Virus record (IMG/VR): IMGVR_UViG_3300006916_000042
Span: 1 to 64,000 of that record
Length of the DNA stretch: 64,000 bases
Reading direction: 5' to 3' (one strand)
Origin: a virus
Part shown: positions 47,311-55,835 of the stretch, piece by piece
How the letters are laid out: each line of letters opens with the position of its first letter
Position numbering within the stretch: position 1 is the first letter of the stretch
Position numbers and translations under genes: made by a program
Notes under the pieces: model-generated
Told to the model about the DNA's origin: nothing
Seen by the model: the letters and a program-made list of their open reading frames with translations, nothing else
The model's database searches: none

Positions 47311-47335
47311 CTAAATATATAAAACGTATATATTT
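47311..47335 (+). promoter_or_regulatory. Late promoter CTAAATA with leader hairpin
   Basis: CTAAATA at 47311-47317, overlapping a perfect 9-bp hairpin AAATATATA/TATATATTT (47313-47335, loop AAACG). It lies 15 bases before the ribosome site of the RelA/SpoT-like gene. A similar promoter plus hairpin precedes the 60832 gene. Confidence 0.5.
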
Positions 47336-47349
47336 CAGGGTAATTGAAA

Positions 47350-48123
47350 ATGCTACACAGTTTCAAGACATATAATTTCCTCAGAAAACTTGAAGAGGCC
47401 GTTGAATCTCCAGCATTAAAGAGTTTGAAGGGTAGTAAAGACCCATCAAAACTGGAAAAAGCATACAATGATATGATTCCGTTCTTCAAAAAGATTGAAG
47501 GTTTGCTGAAAAAGGCAATCAAAGGGTCTGTCCCAAAAAGAAAACTTGGCAACATAAGAGTGTATACCAACATCAAGCCATTGGAATCATTCAAAGATAA
47601 AGTTCTGAACCGTGGTAAAAATCCTGCTGAGATTGGTGATTTGGTCCGTGGTGCCGTGCTGTTTGATGATCAATCTGATGCTGAAGAGTTTGTTAAACGT
47701 CTGACCCGTCGAGAAGGTTCGAAGGTGGTTGAAGTTGACAGGAAAACAAAAGCCGGTAAGGACCCTGTGTATGGTTATTATGGTGGAATACATATAGACA
47801 TGCAGTTTGATGGTCTCACAACAGAGCTTCAGGTCATGACCAAACGTCTGTGGAAATTCAAGGCCGTGGCTCATAAAATTTACACAGCTACTCGTAGTAA
47901 TAAGGGTGGTCCTGATGTTTCAACTCAAATGCAATCACAAAACGTATTCAAACATGGCAACAAGCCAAGCTATAAAGGTGGCCATAGAAGCAGACAGTAT
48001 GAAGGGTATATTGTCGAAGATAACAGCCTGACTGACGGTTGTGTCATCGTAGAGGGTATTTCGTTTGCCATAGAAGAGCTTGAAGATTTTGGAAACTGGA
48101 AAGAGGTTGATATATTTGCTTAA
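47350..48123 (+). CDS. RelA/SpoT-like protein with head-targeting-like N-terminus
   Basis: 257 residues from ATG 47350 (AGGGTAA upstream). The N-terminus MLHSFKTYNFLRKLEEA contains L-E-E-A at 14-17, a T4 gp21-type cleavage site. The body has IGDLVRGAVLF, YYGGIHIDMQFDGLTTELQVMT and WKFKAVAHKIYTATR, matching the D-x-x-G/R, GYxxxH and E-x-Q-x-x-T elements of RelA/SpoT nucleotidyltransferase domains. May synthesise (p)ppGpp-like alarmones or transfer pyrophosphate to tRNA, or be an inactive relative. Confidence 0.65.
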   Translation: MLHSFKTYNFLRKLEEAVESPALKSLKGSKDPSKLEKAYNDMIPFFKKIEGLLKKAIKGSVPKRKLGNIRVYTNIKPLESFKDKVLNRGKNPAEIGDLVRGAVLFDDQSDAEEFVKRLTRREGSKVVEVDRKTKAGKDPVYGYYGGIHIDMQFDGLTTELQVMTKRLWKFKAVAHKIYTATRSNKGGPDVSTQMQSQNVFKHGNKPSYKGGHRSRQYEGYIVEDNSLTDGCVIVEGISFAIEELEDFGNWKEVDIFA

Positions 48124-48162
48124 AATACCATATTGTCATTGACAGAGGTTTGTTAGTATGCT

Positions 48163-48552
48163 ATGAAATATGTAGAGATGAGAAAAGAGTTTGACATAGA
48201 AGGTGTTGGTTTTGAGGTTAATATCTCAAACACTGGAGATGTAAATTTCCATCCAATCTCTGGTATGACGGAGAAGGGAAGCTTGCCTTTCCATTTCCTG
48301 TTTGAGGATGATCCAATCTTCTCAGACATAAATCTGTTCAGGAATCCAATAAAGATATTTCTCAAGGTTGGTGATATCATTCTGGATTGGGTTAAGATCA
48401 ACAAGCCATATACCTTTGCCTTCAACAGTTCAACGAATAGGAAGAATAAGGTTTACGGTTATTTTGCTAAGAAGCTGGGGAAGAAGCTGCCAAACTACAA
48501 CATGGTAGAGCATCCAGTCGGTACGTTCAGGTTTTACAGGATAAATGACTGA
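48163..48552 (+). CDS. Uncharacterised protein
   Basis: 129 residues, beta-rich with GDIILDWVKINKPYTFAF and a basic C-terminus (RKNKVYGYFAKKLGKKL). TTGACA at 48138 may be a promoter but its -10 would overlap the start. Function unknown. Confidence 0.55.
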   Translation: MKYVEMRKEFDIEGVGFEVNISNTGDVNFHPISGMTEKGSLPFHFLFEDDPIFSDINLFRNPIKIFLKVGDIILDWVKINKPYTFAFNSSTNRKNKVYGYFAKKLGKKLPNYNMVEHPVGTFRFYRIND

Positions 48553-49088
48553 TGACAAATCAAACAAGTCCGGATCAGAGTAAAGCTTTCATCATGTGTG
48601 TTGGATTACCCGGTACTGGTAAGACCACATTCTGTATGAATATGGTGGAAAAGTTCAAAATAGACATGCAGCCGTGTGTCTATGCATCATCAGATCATTA
48701 TATCGAAAAGTTCACCAAGAGGTTTAACCAACCCTATGTGGACGTGTATCCAAAATTCATAAAGGATGCAGAGAATTTCATGATGGGGGATATCAGGTGT
48801 GCCGTTATAGGTGGTATTCCAATCATCCATGATGGTTTGAATATCACGGTAGAACGAAGAAGAGATATTCTTGATGCCATTCCGGCAGGTTATCATAAAA
48901 TTGCACTACTGTTCGATGTTCCATTTGATCAAACCGATCAGTGGGCACACAGAGTGGTGAATCATAAGTTTAAACCTCTTAGTCAAAAGACTCTGGGTGA
49001 ACTGCAATCTATGTATGTGGAGCCGGTTGTCGAAGAGGGTTTTGATCACGTTGTTGATGTTGCACATTCAGTTAGGATTATGAAATGA
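48552..49088 (+). CDS. P-loop kinase, polynucleotide kinase-like
   Basis: 178 residues. Walker A GLPGTGKTT (about 18-26), DHYIEKF and HDGLNITVERR resemble the kinase domain of T4 PseT (5'-polynucleotide kinase) and related AAA_33 kinases. The PseT phosphatase domain is absent. Could act in RNA repair with tRNA genes as targets, but no RNA ligase is seen in the window. Confidence 0.7.
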   Translation: MTNQTSPDQSKAFIMCVGLPGTGKTTFCMNMVEKFKIDMQPCVYASSDHYIEKFTKRFNQPYVDVYPKFIKDAENFMMGDIRCAVIGGIPIIHDGLNITVERRRDILDAIPAGYHKIALLFDVPFDQTDQWAHRVVNHKFKPLSQKTLGELQSMYVEPVVEEGFDHVVDVAHSVRIMK

Positions 49089-49426
49089 GATTATATGTAG
49101 TGAAAAAGGGGACCACTGGTATATTGTTGACACATAATGGTGAGAGAGTGTTGATAAATACCTGTGAGTTCAATAATGAGCAGGTTCTGGATGAGACGGA
49201 TGTTCTCGACAGTCCGTCCATGGAACAGCTTGGAACCTCAAAAGAGATTGACGATCCAGACTTCTCCATTGTTCGTGAATTTGCCAAGCATGGTTATTAT
49301 GTGTTTCAAAAGTGGGCTGGTGATGGCTCAAAGAAGAACGTAAACAGGATGGTTGTTGTGGTGCTGCAAAACGATGTGAAGACCGTCATGGAAGATAGCA
49401 TAGAGGAAGATGACCATAATGCCTAA
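49085..49426 (+). CDS. Uncharacterised acidic protein
   Basis: 113 residues, ATGA overlap with the kinase. N-terminal beta strands (YVVKKGTTGILLTHNGERVLI) and an acidic tail. Function unknown. Confidence 0.5.
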   Translation: MRLYVVKKGTTGILLTHNGERVLINTCEFNNEQVLDETDVLDSPSMEQLGTSKEIDDPDFSIVREFAKHGYYVFQKWAGDGSKKNVNRMVVVVLQNDVKTVMEDSIEEDDHNA

Positions 49427-49679
49427 CAGTAACACTAATAATATGCTCACACTTGAAAAACCGTTTCCAGTGAACGATATGAAAGAATTAATCATCATAA
49501 ACAACTCAAAGGTTTATGATGGGTTCACCGTGCAAGGTCCAAATTCTGCCTATGGAAAGATCGTGATGGAGATGAAAGTCTTCAATGATGAGCATCTGAT
49601 TCCAGTTGTTTTGTATCAGGAGAAGACTTCTTCTGTTATTGTGACCTCACAGGAATATATGAATAACAGGTTCAATTGA
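49419..49679 (+). CDS. Small protein
   Basis: 86 residues from ATG 49419, nine bases after GAGGAAG (ATG 49410 is too close). Beta-rich centre. Function unknown. Confidence 0.5.
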   Translation: MPNSNTNNMLTLEKPFPVNDMKELIIINNSKVYDGFTVQGPNSAYGKIVMEMKVFNDEHLIPVVLYQEKTSSVIVTSQEYMNNRFN

Positions 49680-49680
49680 C

Positions 49681-49890
49681 ATGTCCTTCATCAGAAATTT
49701 TCACAAGCATAGAAAAATGTACCATAACCAGACCTTGGGTGAAGCTTTCTGTAACTATCACTGGCATGGGCCACTCCATCCAACACAGCAAAAACTATTT
49801 GATGAAAAAGATGATGACAAGGCTCGTAAACTGATCATAAAATACTATATTGAAATGGACCGTGAATTTGATGGAGAAGTCTATGACTAA
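49681..49890 (+). CDS. Small His-rich protein
   Basis: 69 residues with many His and Tyr (FHKHRKMYHNQTLGEAFCNYHWHGPLHP). Possible metal binding. Overlaps the SpeD-like gene by 8 bases. Confidence 0.5.
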   Translation: MSFIRNFHKHRKMYHNQTLGEAFCNYHWHGPLHPTQQKLFDEKDDDKARKLIIKYYIEMDREFDGEVYD

Positions 49891-50269
49891 GCTTTTAAAA
49901 CATGAGCATCTTTTGATATCTGCTCATGTTAATCGACCACCGGTTGATGGCCAACAGGAAGAATTGAAAAACTGGATTATCGGTCTTGTTAATCTTATAG
50001 GCATGAACATTCTGGCTGGACCAATTGTAGCATATGTTGACAAAGCCGGGAACCGTGGTCTCACGGCAGTTACAATCATTGAAACATCACACATAGCAAT
50101 ACATATATGGGATGAGCCTGAACCGGCTCTGATACAGCTTGATGTTTATTCATGTGATGAGCTTGACCCATCACTGGTTATTGAACATCTTGCATTGTTT
50201 GATATTGTTGATATTGAGTTTAAATTCCTAGACAGGGAAAATGGTTTTGTGGAGAAGAAACTGAAATGA
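49883..50269 (+). CDS. speD: S-adenosylmethionine decarboxylase-like protein
   Basis: 128 residues from ATG 49883 after GGAGAAG. HEHLLISAHV near the start and IIETSHIAIHIWDEPEPALIQLDVYSC match the class 1 AdoMet decarboxylase core, where cleavage at a Ser before His (here T-S-H) creates the pyruvoyl cofactor. The enzyme supplies aminopropyl groups for spermidine. speD is known as a host-derived gene in T4-like cyanophages. Confidence 0.7.
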   Translation: MTKLLKHEHLLISAHVNRPPVDGQQEELKNWIIGLVNLIGMNILAGPIVAYVDKAGNRGLTAVTIIETSHIAIHIWDEPEPALIQLDVYSCDELDPSLVIEHLALFDIVDIEFKFLDRENGFVEKKLK

Positions 50270-50457
50270 CAAAAATACTTGAGACTGAATTTAAGCAGAG
50301 GGCTTATGATGGCAAATGGGAACGGATCAGCAAGATCATGGACCATGACAACTCATATTCGTATGAGACCGACTCAGGACAGAAAATCACTCTGATCCCT
50401 GAGAAGTGGGTCACTACTGGGGTATTCGATTTCCTTTGTGAAGCCAAAGGTTACTGA
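50266..50457 (+). CDS. Small protein
   Basis: 63 residues, ATGA overlap with speD. Contains KWERISKIMDHDNSYSYETDSGQKITLIPEKWV. Function unknown. Confidence 0.5.
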   Translation: MTKILETEFKQRAYDGKWERISKIMDHDNSYSYETDSGQKITLIPEKWVTTGVFDFLCEAKGY

Positions 50458-50493
50458 AATTAAGAAAATCAAAACCATGAAGGATAATGAAAA

Positions 50494-50844
50494 ATGGAAC
50501 TGAGTAAATCATTTACAAATAAGAACGTCAAGCTCGTTAAGCTTAATTATGGTGAGGAAGTGATTGGCTTCACGGATGGGGTGGCAGAGGATGGCTCTAT
50601 AACCCTTGAGAAGATCATCAGGGTGGTAGTCATGCCCGGTAACCGTGCAACTGGTGCACAGCCTTCTATTGGCTTTGCAGACTTTGTTCCATGGGTGAAG
50701 GAAGAACGTATGACCTTCAAGGAAAAAGATATCATGCTTCTGCTCACTCCGAAGGATGAGATTGTGAAGGAATACAAGGCTATGTTCTCTGGTATTATCA
50801 CACCAGATTCCCAAACAATTAAGTTGCCCGGTCTTGGCTCCTAG
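50494..50844 (+). CDS. Conserved-looking protein, LSm-like pattern
   Basis: 116 residues. VKLVKLNYGEEVIGFTDGVAEDGSITLEKIIRVVVMP has the strand pattern of an LSm/Hfq-type barrel; KDIMLLLTPKDEIVKEYKAMFSGIITP follows. Such genes occur beside polymerase genes in T4-like cyanophages, as far as I recall. RNA binding is inference. Confidence 0.55.
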   Translation: MELSKSFTNKNVKLVKLNYGEEVIGFTDGVAEDGSITLEKIIRVVVMPGNRATGAQPSIGFADFVPWVKEERMTFKEKDIMLLLTPKDEIVKEYKAMFSGIITPDSQTIKLPGLGS

Positions 50845-50858
50845 CCTATATACCACAC

Positions 50859-52412
50859 ATGACCAAAAACTTTTACACCAATGTACGTCAGTACAAGGGA
50901 CACATTCTTTATAGGGGTGTCCACTTTGATGAGAATGGTAAGCCAAAACGGGTCCGTGAAAAGATCAAATATGAGCCTACCATATATTTGAAGAGTAAAG
51001 AAGTGACCGGCTTGACCAATATTGATGGCAAGCCGGTTATACCTGTCAAGCCCGGTGATATATGGGACGTTTGGAAATACATCAAACAGTACAAGGACGT
51101 TGAGGGTTTTGACGTATATGGAAACCTGAAACATGAATATTCTTATATCTATGAGAATTACCCTGACATGGTGCCATATGACAAGAAGTTCATTCTTGTT
51201 GTAAACCTTGACATTGAGGTCATGTCTGAAAATGGATTTCCAGACCCATGGGAGTGCACGGAAGAAATGACGGCAATCTCCATGACGTTTAATGATGACA
51301 AGATCATCGTGTTAGGTCATGACAAGTTTGGACTGATGCCGGATGGTTACAAGACAGACCGTAAAAATCTCAAATACATAGAATGTGAATCTGAAGAGCA
51401 TCTGTTGAGGATGTTCCTTGAAATCTGGATCAAGAACTGGCCAGATGTTATCACCGGCTGGAATTCACTGATGTTCGATATGCCATATATCGTCAACCGG
51501 ATCGGTAAGATTCTTGGTGAGTCCTACATAGACATGTTGTCACCTTGGGGTGTTGTGGAGTATCAGGAACGTGTGAACGTGGAATGGAATACCCGTGATA
51601 AGTTCTATAGCATTTATGGGGTTGACCAGATCGATTACATGCTGGCATATAAGAAGTTTGCACCAAGCTCCAAACAGCAGGAAAATCTAAAGCTGGACAC
51701 GGTTGGGTTCAATGAGTTGGGGATGTCGAAGCTGGACTATTCAGAAGTCAAGAATCTCCACTCATTGTACAAGATAGATTACCAGAAATATCTTGACTAC
51801 AACGTAAGAGATATTGATATCGTATCTGGTCTTGACCGGAAGCTGAGTCTGTTTGACCTGATGTTTGCACTGGCATATACGGCCAAGGTAAACTATGAAG
51901 ATGTGTTTGCACAGGTTAGGATGTGGGATGCCATTATGACCAATCACCTTATGTCAAAGGGTGTTGTGGTTAATCCCATGAAAGATAGTTCAAAGGATTC
52001 ACGTTACAAGGGTGCCTATGTGAAGCCGGTTCTGGTTGGTATGCATGATTATGTTGCATCATTTGACTTGGACGGCCTGTATCCCCATTTGATGATGGGT
52101 TATAATATTTCACCTGAGACGTTCATTCCTGTTGAAAATTATAATGACCAGATGAAAGAGTTTTCACGTGAGAACCCGATCATAACACCAGACAAATTAG
52201 TGAATAGGGAATTCGATCTGTCAACACTATATCCATGGAAGGTTAACCTGACCCCAAATGGTGAGTTTTTCAGCACCAACAATGAAAGCTTTCTTGGTGA
52301 GGTGATGAGAATTCTCTATGATGATCGGAAGAAATATAAGAGTATGATGATCGAAGAATTGAAGATGCTTGAGAGTATCAAGGCTGAGAAGGTCAGAAGA
52401 GGGTTGGAATGA
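50859..52412 (+). CDS. 43: DNA polymerase, N-terminal part (gp43A)
   Basis: 517 residues of a family B polymerase. The 3'-5' exonuclease motifs are complete: DIE (118-120), WNSLMFDMPY (near 203) and YNVRDID (near 313). Polymerase motif A, DLDGLYPHLM, is near 405-414. The protein ends in the fingers region (DDRKKYKSMMIEELK). The rest is encoded by the next gene, starting in the ATGA overlap. Confidence 0.9.
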   Translation: MTKNFYTNVRQYKGHILYRGVHFDENGKPKRVREKIKYEPTIYLKSKEVTGLTNIDGKPVIPVKPGDIWDVWKYIKQYKDVEGFDVYGNLKHEYSYIYENYPDMVPYDKKFILVVNLDIEVMSENGFPDPWECTEEMTAISMTFNDDKIIVLGHDKFGLMPDGYKTDRKNLKYIECESEEHLLRMFLEIWIKNWPDVITGWNSLMFDMPYIVNRIGKILGESYIDMLSPWGVVEYQERVNVEWNTRDKFYSIYGVDQIDYMLAYKKFAPSSKQQENLKLDTVGFNELGMSKLDYSEVKNLHSLYKIDYQKYLDYNVRDIDIVSGLDRKLSLFDLMFALAYTAKVNYEDVFAQVRMWDAIMTNHLMSKGVVVNPMKDSSKDSRYKGAYVKPVLVGMHDYVASFDLDGLYPHLMMGYNISPETFIPVENYNDQMKEFSRENPIITPDKLVNREFDLSTLYPWKVNLTPNGEFFSTNNESFLGEVMRILYDDRKKYKSMMIEELKMLESIKAEKVRRGLE

Positions 52413-53509
52413 ATCTCGAATCCCTTAGTGATGCTGAGTTGTTGAAGCTTGAAGAGACCACAAACAATCTGGCAACCACATACAACAATCTCCAATTAGC
52501 CAAGAAGGTTACATTGAATAGTGCATACGGTGCTCTGGGTAACCGGTTCTATAGGTGGTTTGATGTACGTCTGGCTTCTGCTATTACTGGTGCTGGTGAA
52601 CTGGCCATCAAGTGGATCATCAAGGATATGAACAAGTTCATGAATGATTATGTGGGCACAAAGGATGAGGATTACATTATTGCAGCAGACACGGACTCCA
52701 TGTATATCCATCTGGAAAAAGTGTTGAAGAAGGACCTACAGGATATAACAGACAAAAATGTTCTTCTGGACCATATGAACAAATTCTGTGACGAAACGAT
52801 TCAACCGGTTATCAACAAGTCGTTTGAAAACCTGTCGAAATATATGAATTCATTCGAACAGAAGATGGTGATGAAACGTGAGGTTCTGGCTGATCGTGGG
52901 ATATGGACAGCCAAGAAGAACTATGTTCTGAACGTCATGGATGATGAGGGTGTCAGACTTAACGAACCAAAGATCAAGATCAAGGGTTTGGCTGTTATCA
53001 AATCGTCAACGGCTCCAGCCTGTAAGGATAGCATCAAGGAAGCCATCAGGTTGATGATGACGGCTGATAATGATGCCATGATACGGTTCATCAAGAAATT
53101 CAAAAAAGAGTATGATCAGAGACCCTATGATGAACTGGCAGACATATCATCAGTGAACGGCCTTGAGAAATACCATGATAATAGGACCATATGGGGTAAG
53201 AAGTGTCCGAAACACACAAAGGGTGCACTGATCTATAACCACCTATTGAAAAAGCATGGCCTTGAGAACACATATGAAGCCATAAAGGATGGTGAGAAGA
53301 TCAAGTACATCCACTTGAAGGAACCGAATCCATATGGATTTGAGATTATTTCATTCCATGACCGGATACCTGAAGAGTTTGGGTTGGAAGAATATGTGGA
53401 TTACACTCTCCAATTTCACAAAACATTCTTGAAAAAACTCAAGATCATCACGGATGCAATAGGGTGGCAACATGAAAAATCGTCTGATATTAAAAGCTTA
53501 TTGGAGTAA
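52409..53509 (+). CDS. 43: DNA polymerase, C-terminal part (gp43B)
   Basis: 366 residues. It begins with a short helical lead, then motif B KVTLNSAYGALG (33-44) and motif C ADTDSMYI (near 95-98), the second catalytic Asp pair, then the thumb. With gp43A all catalytic residues of a gp43-type enzyme are present. Translation is probably coupled through the ATGA overlap; the two chains should assemble into one enzyme. Confidence 0.9.
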   Translation: MNLESLSDAELLKLEETTNNLATTYNNLQLAKKVTLNSAYGALGNRFYRWFDVRLASAITGAGELAIKWIIKDMNKFMNDYVGTKDEDYIIAADTDSMYIHLEKVLKKDLQDITDKNVLLDHMNKFCDETIQPVINKSFENLSKYMNSFEQKMVMKREVLADRGIWTAKKNYVLNVMDDEGVRLNEPKIKIKGLAVIKSSTAPACKDSIKEAIRLMMTADNDAMIRFIKKFKKEYDQRPYDELADISSVNGLEKYHDNRTIWGKKCPKHTKGALIYNHLLKKHGLENTYEAIKDGEKIKYIHLKEPNPYGFEIISFHDRIPEEFGLEEYVDYTLQFHKTFLKKLKIITDAIGWQHEKSSDIKSLLE

Positions 53510-53511
53510 TT

Positions 53512-54042
53512 ATGGGTAAACGATCTGATTTCAAGAGGAATGCACGGGACAAGTATGACACACCATATTCATGTGTTGTGCCACTCATACCACATCTGAA
53601 ATATACCAACTATATTGAGCCGTGTGCCGGTAAGGGTTGGCTTATGGACCATCTTGAAAAGCATGGTATGAACTGTGTGATGGCCAGTGATATTGAGCCG
53701 GAACGTGATGACATTTATGAGGCTGATTATCTGGCATATACATTATGTGCTTCCCATTCATATGGGGCCGACTGTTTCATCACCAACCCACCATGGGACC
53801 GGAAGATTCTTCATCCAATGATCTTGGCTCTTTCAGAAATCAAACCCACATGGTTGTTGTTTGATACAGACTGGATGCACACCAAGCAGGCTATTCCATA
53901 CTTGGAGTATTGTGAGAAGATCGTGTCGGTTGGCCGGGTGTGTTGGATGCCGGAAACGAAACAGACTGGTAAAGACAATGTGGCTTGGTATCTTTTCCAG
54001 AAGAACACATCAGGCCCAACAAAATTCTTTGGAAGGACTTGA
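53512..54042 (+). CDS. DNA adenine methylase-like protein
   Basis: 176 residues. NYIEPCAGKGWL (SAM loop) and FITNPPWDRK (the catalytic NPPW) identify an N6-adenine DNA methyltransferase-like enzyme. It is small for a Dam-type methylase and has no clear target recognition domain. Could protect phage DNA from host restriction. Confidence 0.75.
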   Translation: MGKRSDFKRNARDKYDTPYSCVVPLIPHLKYTNYIEPCAGKGWLMDHLEKHGMNCVMASDIEPERDDIYEADYLAYTLCASHSYGADCFITNPPWDRKILHPMILALSEIKPTWLLFDTDWMHTKQAIPYLEYCEKIVSVGRVCWMPETKQTGKDNVAWYLFQKNTSGPTKFFGRT

Positions 54043-54046
54043 TACA

Positions 54047-54394
54047 ATGGAACCGACAAAAACACGGTGGGGTTACTGGCAGGAGCTTCTTGTTGAAGAA
54101 GGCTTCAGGGTCAAGAAGCTGGTTATCAATTCAGAGAAGCACATATCTCTCCAGTACCACAACCACCGGGCAGAGTGCTGGTCCATTATATCAGGCTCTG
54201 GTGAACTAAAGATAATTGAGGATGGTGCTGAATATATGATGTTCGTCACAGAACTGGACGTTGTGACGATCCACCGTGGGTGTATTCACAAAGTCACATG
54301 TGTGTCTGAGGAACCTCTAGTAATTATTGAAACACAGGTCGGACATATATGTACAGAAGAGGATATTGTCAGGCTTGAATCAATTGAAGAATAA
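54047..54394 (+). CDS. Mannose-6-phosphate isomerase type II cupin
   Basis: 115 residues from ATG 54047. TRWGYWQELLVEEGFRVKKLVINSEKHISLQYHNHRAECW through QVGHICTEEDIVRLE follows the C-terminal cupin of GDP-mannose pyrophosphorylase/phosphomannose isomerase (ManC/AlgA) proteins. It would make mannose-6-phosphate, a precursor of GDP-mannose and GDP-fucose, and so ties to the fucosyltransferase in the glycan locus. Confidence 0.8.
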   Translation: MEPTKTRWGYWQELLVEEGFRVKKLVINSEKHISLQYHNHRAECWSIISGSGELKIIEDGAEYMMFVTELDVVTIHRGCIHKVTCVSEEPLVIIETQVGHICTEEDIVRLESIEE

Positions 54395-54459
54395 GCTTGA
54401 CAAGACACATAAATTGTGAGATTGTAGATAGATACAACACTTGAATAGAGACAGGTAAC

Positions 54460-55569
54460 ATGAAAAATAAAGACCTTTTGGCAAAACTCAAGAAGAACAG
54501 CACCATCAAGGATACGGCTATTCTTTCAGATTCAAAAATCTATGGCAAGAAAGATATGATTGCCACAATGTGTCCTATGATCAATCTGGCATTGTCTGCA
54601 CGGCTTGACGGGGGTTTGACACCCGGCCACACAATGATTGCCGGTCCTTCCAAACACTTCAAGAGCATGTTTGCTCTTATGATGGCTGGTGCATATCTGG
54701 ATAAGTATGAAGATGCCATCCTGCTATTTTACGACTCAGAATTTGGAACACCGGAAGAGTATTTCAAGATATTCAACATTGACACATCTCGTGTCATCCA
54801 CACACCAATTACTGACATTGAAATGCTGAGAACCGATATGGCCAATCAGCTTCACACACTTGAACGTGGTGATAAAGTGGTTATTGTCATTGACTCAATC
54901 GGCAATCTTGCTTCTGGCAAGGAAGTTGCTGATGCTTTGTCGGGTTCTGATAAAGCCGATATGACACGGGCCAAGGTGATGAAGTCATTGTTCCGGATCG
55001 TAACACCACACCTGACCATCAAAGACATTCCTCTGATCACAGTCAACCACTCATACAAAACCATGGAAATGTTCTCCAAGGATGTTGTAGCTGGTGGTAC
55101 TGGTGCATACTATTCTGCTGATAATGTATGGATCATTGGTCGTAGACAGAACAAGAATAAAGCATCCGATAAAGAAATTGCCGGTTGGGATTTCGTGATC
55201 GTTGTGGATAAGTCTCGTTATGTTCGTGAGAAGGCCAAAATTCCCATCACCGTGACGTTTGAACGGGGTATCAACAAATACTCAGGGTTGTTCGATCTTG
55301 GTCTGGAAATGGGGGTTGTTCAGAAAGCTGAGAAACGAATCAACAAACAGGATGCTTTTGAGTTTATCGATTCAGATGGGGTTGTGATATCTGAACCCAT
55401 GAATATGATTGAAGCTCGTGAATCTGATGTATGGGAAAAGCTTCTGGCAGATAAAAATTTCAAAAGCCTTGTCGAAGAGATGTATTCTATTGGATCGAAG
55501 GAACAGATACTGTTTCTTGATGAGGATGTTGATTTGTCAAATGAGGTGATTGAAAATGAAGACATATGA
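54460..55569 (+). CDS. uvsX: UvsX recombinase (RecA-like)
   Basis: 369 residues. Walker A GPSKHFKS (about 62-69), LLFYDSEFGTP, VIVIDSIGNL (Walker B) and VAGGTGAYYSADNVWII match UvsX. It forms presynaptic filaments for recombination-dependent replication. TTGACA at 54397 may be its -35 but the -10 is poor. Confidence 0.9.
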   Translation: MKNKDLLAKLKKNSTIKDTAILSDSKIYGKKDMIATMCPMINLALSARLDGGLTPGHTMIAGPSKHFKSMFALMMAGAYLDKYEDAILLFYDSEFGTPEEYFKIFNIDTSRVIHTPITDIEMLRTDMANQLHTLERGDKVVIVIDSIGNLASGKEVADALSGSDKADMTRAKVMKSLFRIVTPHLTIKDIPLITVNHSYKTMEMFSKDVVAGGTGAYYSADNVWIIGRRQNKNKASDKEIAGWDFVIVVDKSRYVREKAKIPITVTFERGINKYSGLFDLGLEMGVVQKAEKRINKQDAFEFIDSDGVVISEPMNMIEARESDVWEKLLADKNFKSLVEEMYSIGSKEQILFLDEDVDLSNEVIENEDI

Positions 55570-55834
55570 TGAGGAAACCCTCTCAATAGCCATCTCTGAA
55601 ACAGCACACTCATGGAAGCAACGTTGTTACAACATATGTGCTGCCATAGGTGTTGATATTGGGGAGTATGAGCTAAGTGATGAGCTTGGTGATTACAAGG
55701 ATGCACTGGCAAACTTCTATGCTGATCCGGAAGTTTATGACAAGGTGAGTGATGCAATATCACCAGCCCAAGTGGATCGTGGTAATATAGCAAAAAACGT
55801 TCTTGAAAAACATATGGATAAATCGGAGTCATAA
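55556..55834 (+). CDS. Small acidic protein
   Basis: 92 residues from ATG 55556 after GAGGTGA, overlapping uvsX by 14 bases. Helical, acidic (ISETAHSWKQRCYNICAAIG). Could be a UvsX accessory by position; unknown. Confidence 0.55.
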   Translation: MKTYDEETLSIAISETAHSWKQRCYNICAAIGVDIGEYELSDELGDYKDALANFYADPEVYDKVSDAISPAQVDRGNIAKNVLEKHMDKSES

Positions 55835-55835
55835 G

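Noticed and set aside
48138-48166. Promoter with -10 over the 48163 start codon
   Set aside because: TATGAA is a weak -10 and the transcript would lack the start codon; not listed as a feature.
52400-52420. Homing endonuclease or intron splitting the polymerase
   Set aside because: The two parts overlap by ATGA with no inserted sequence.
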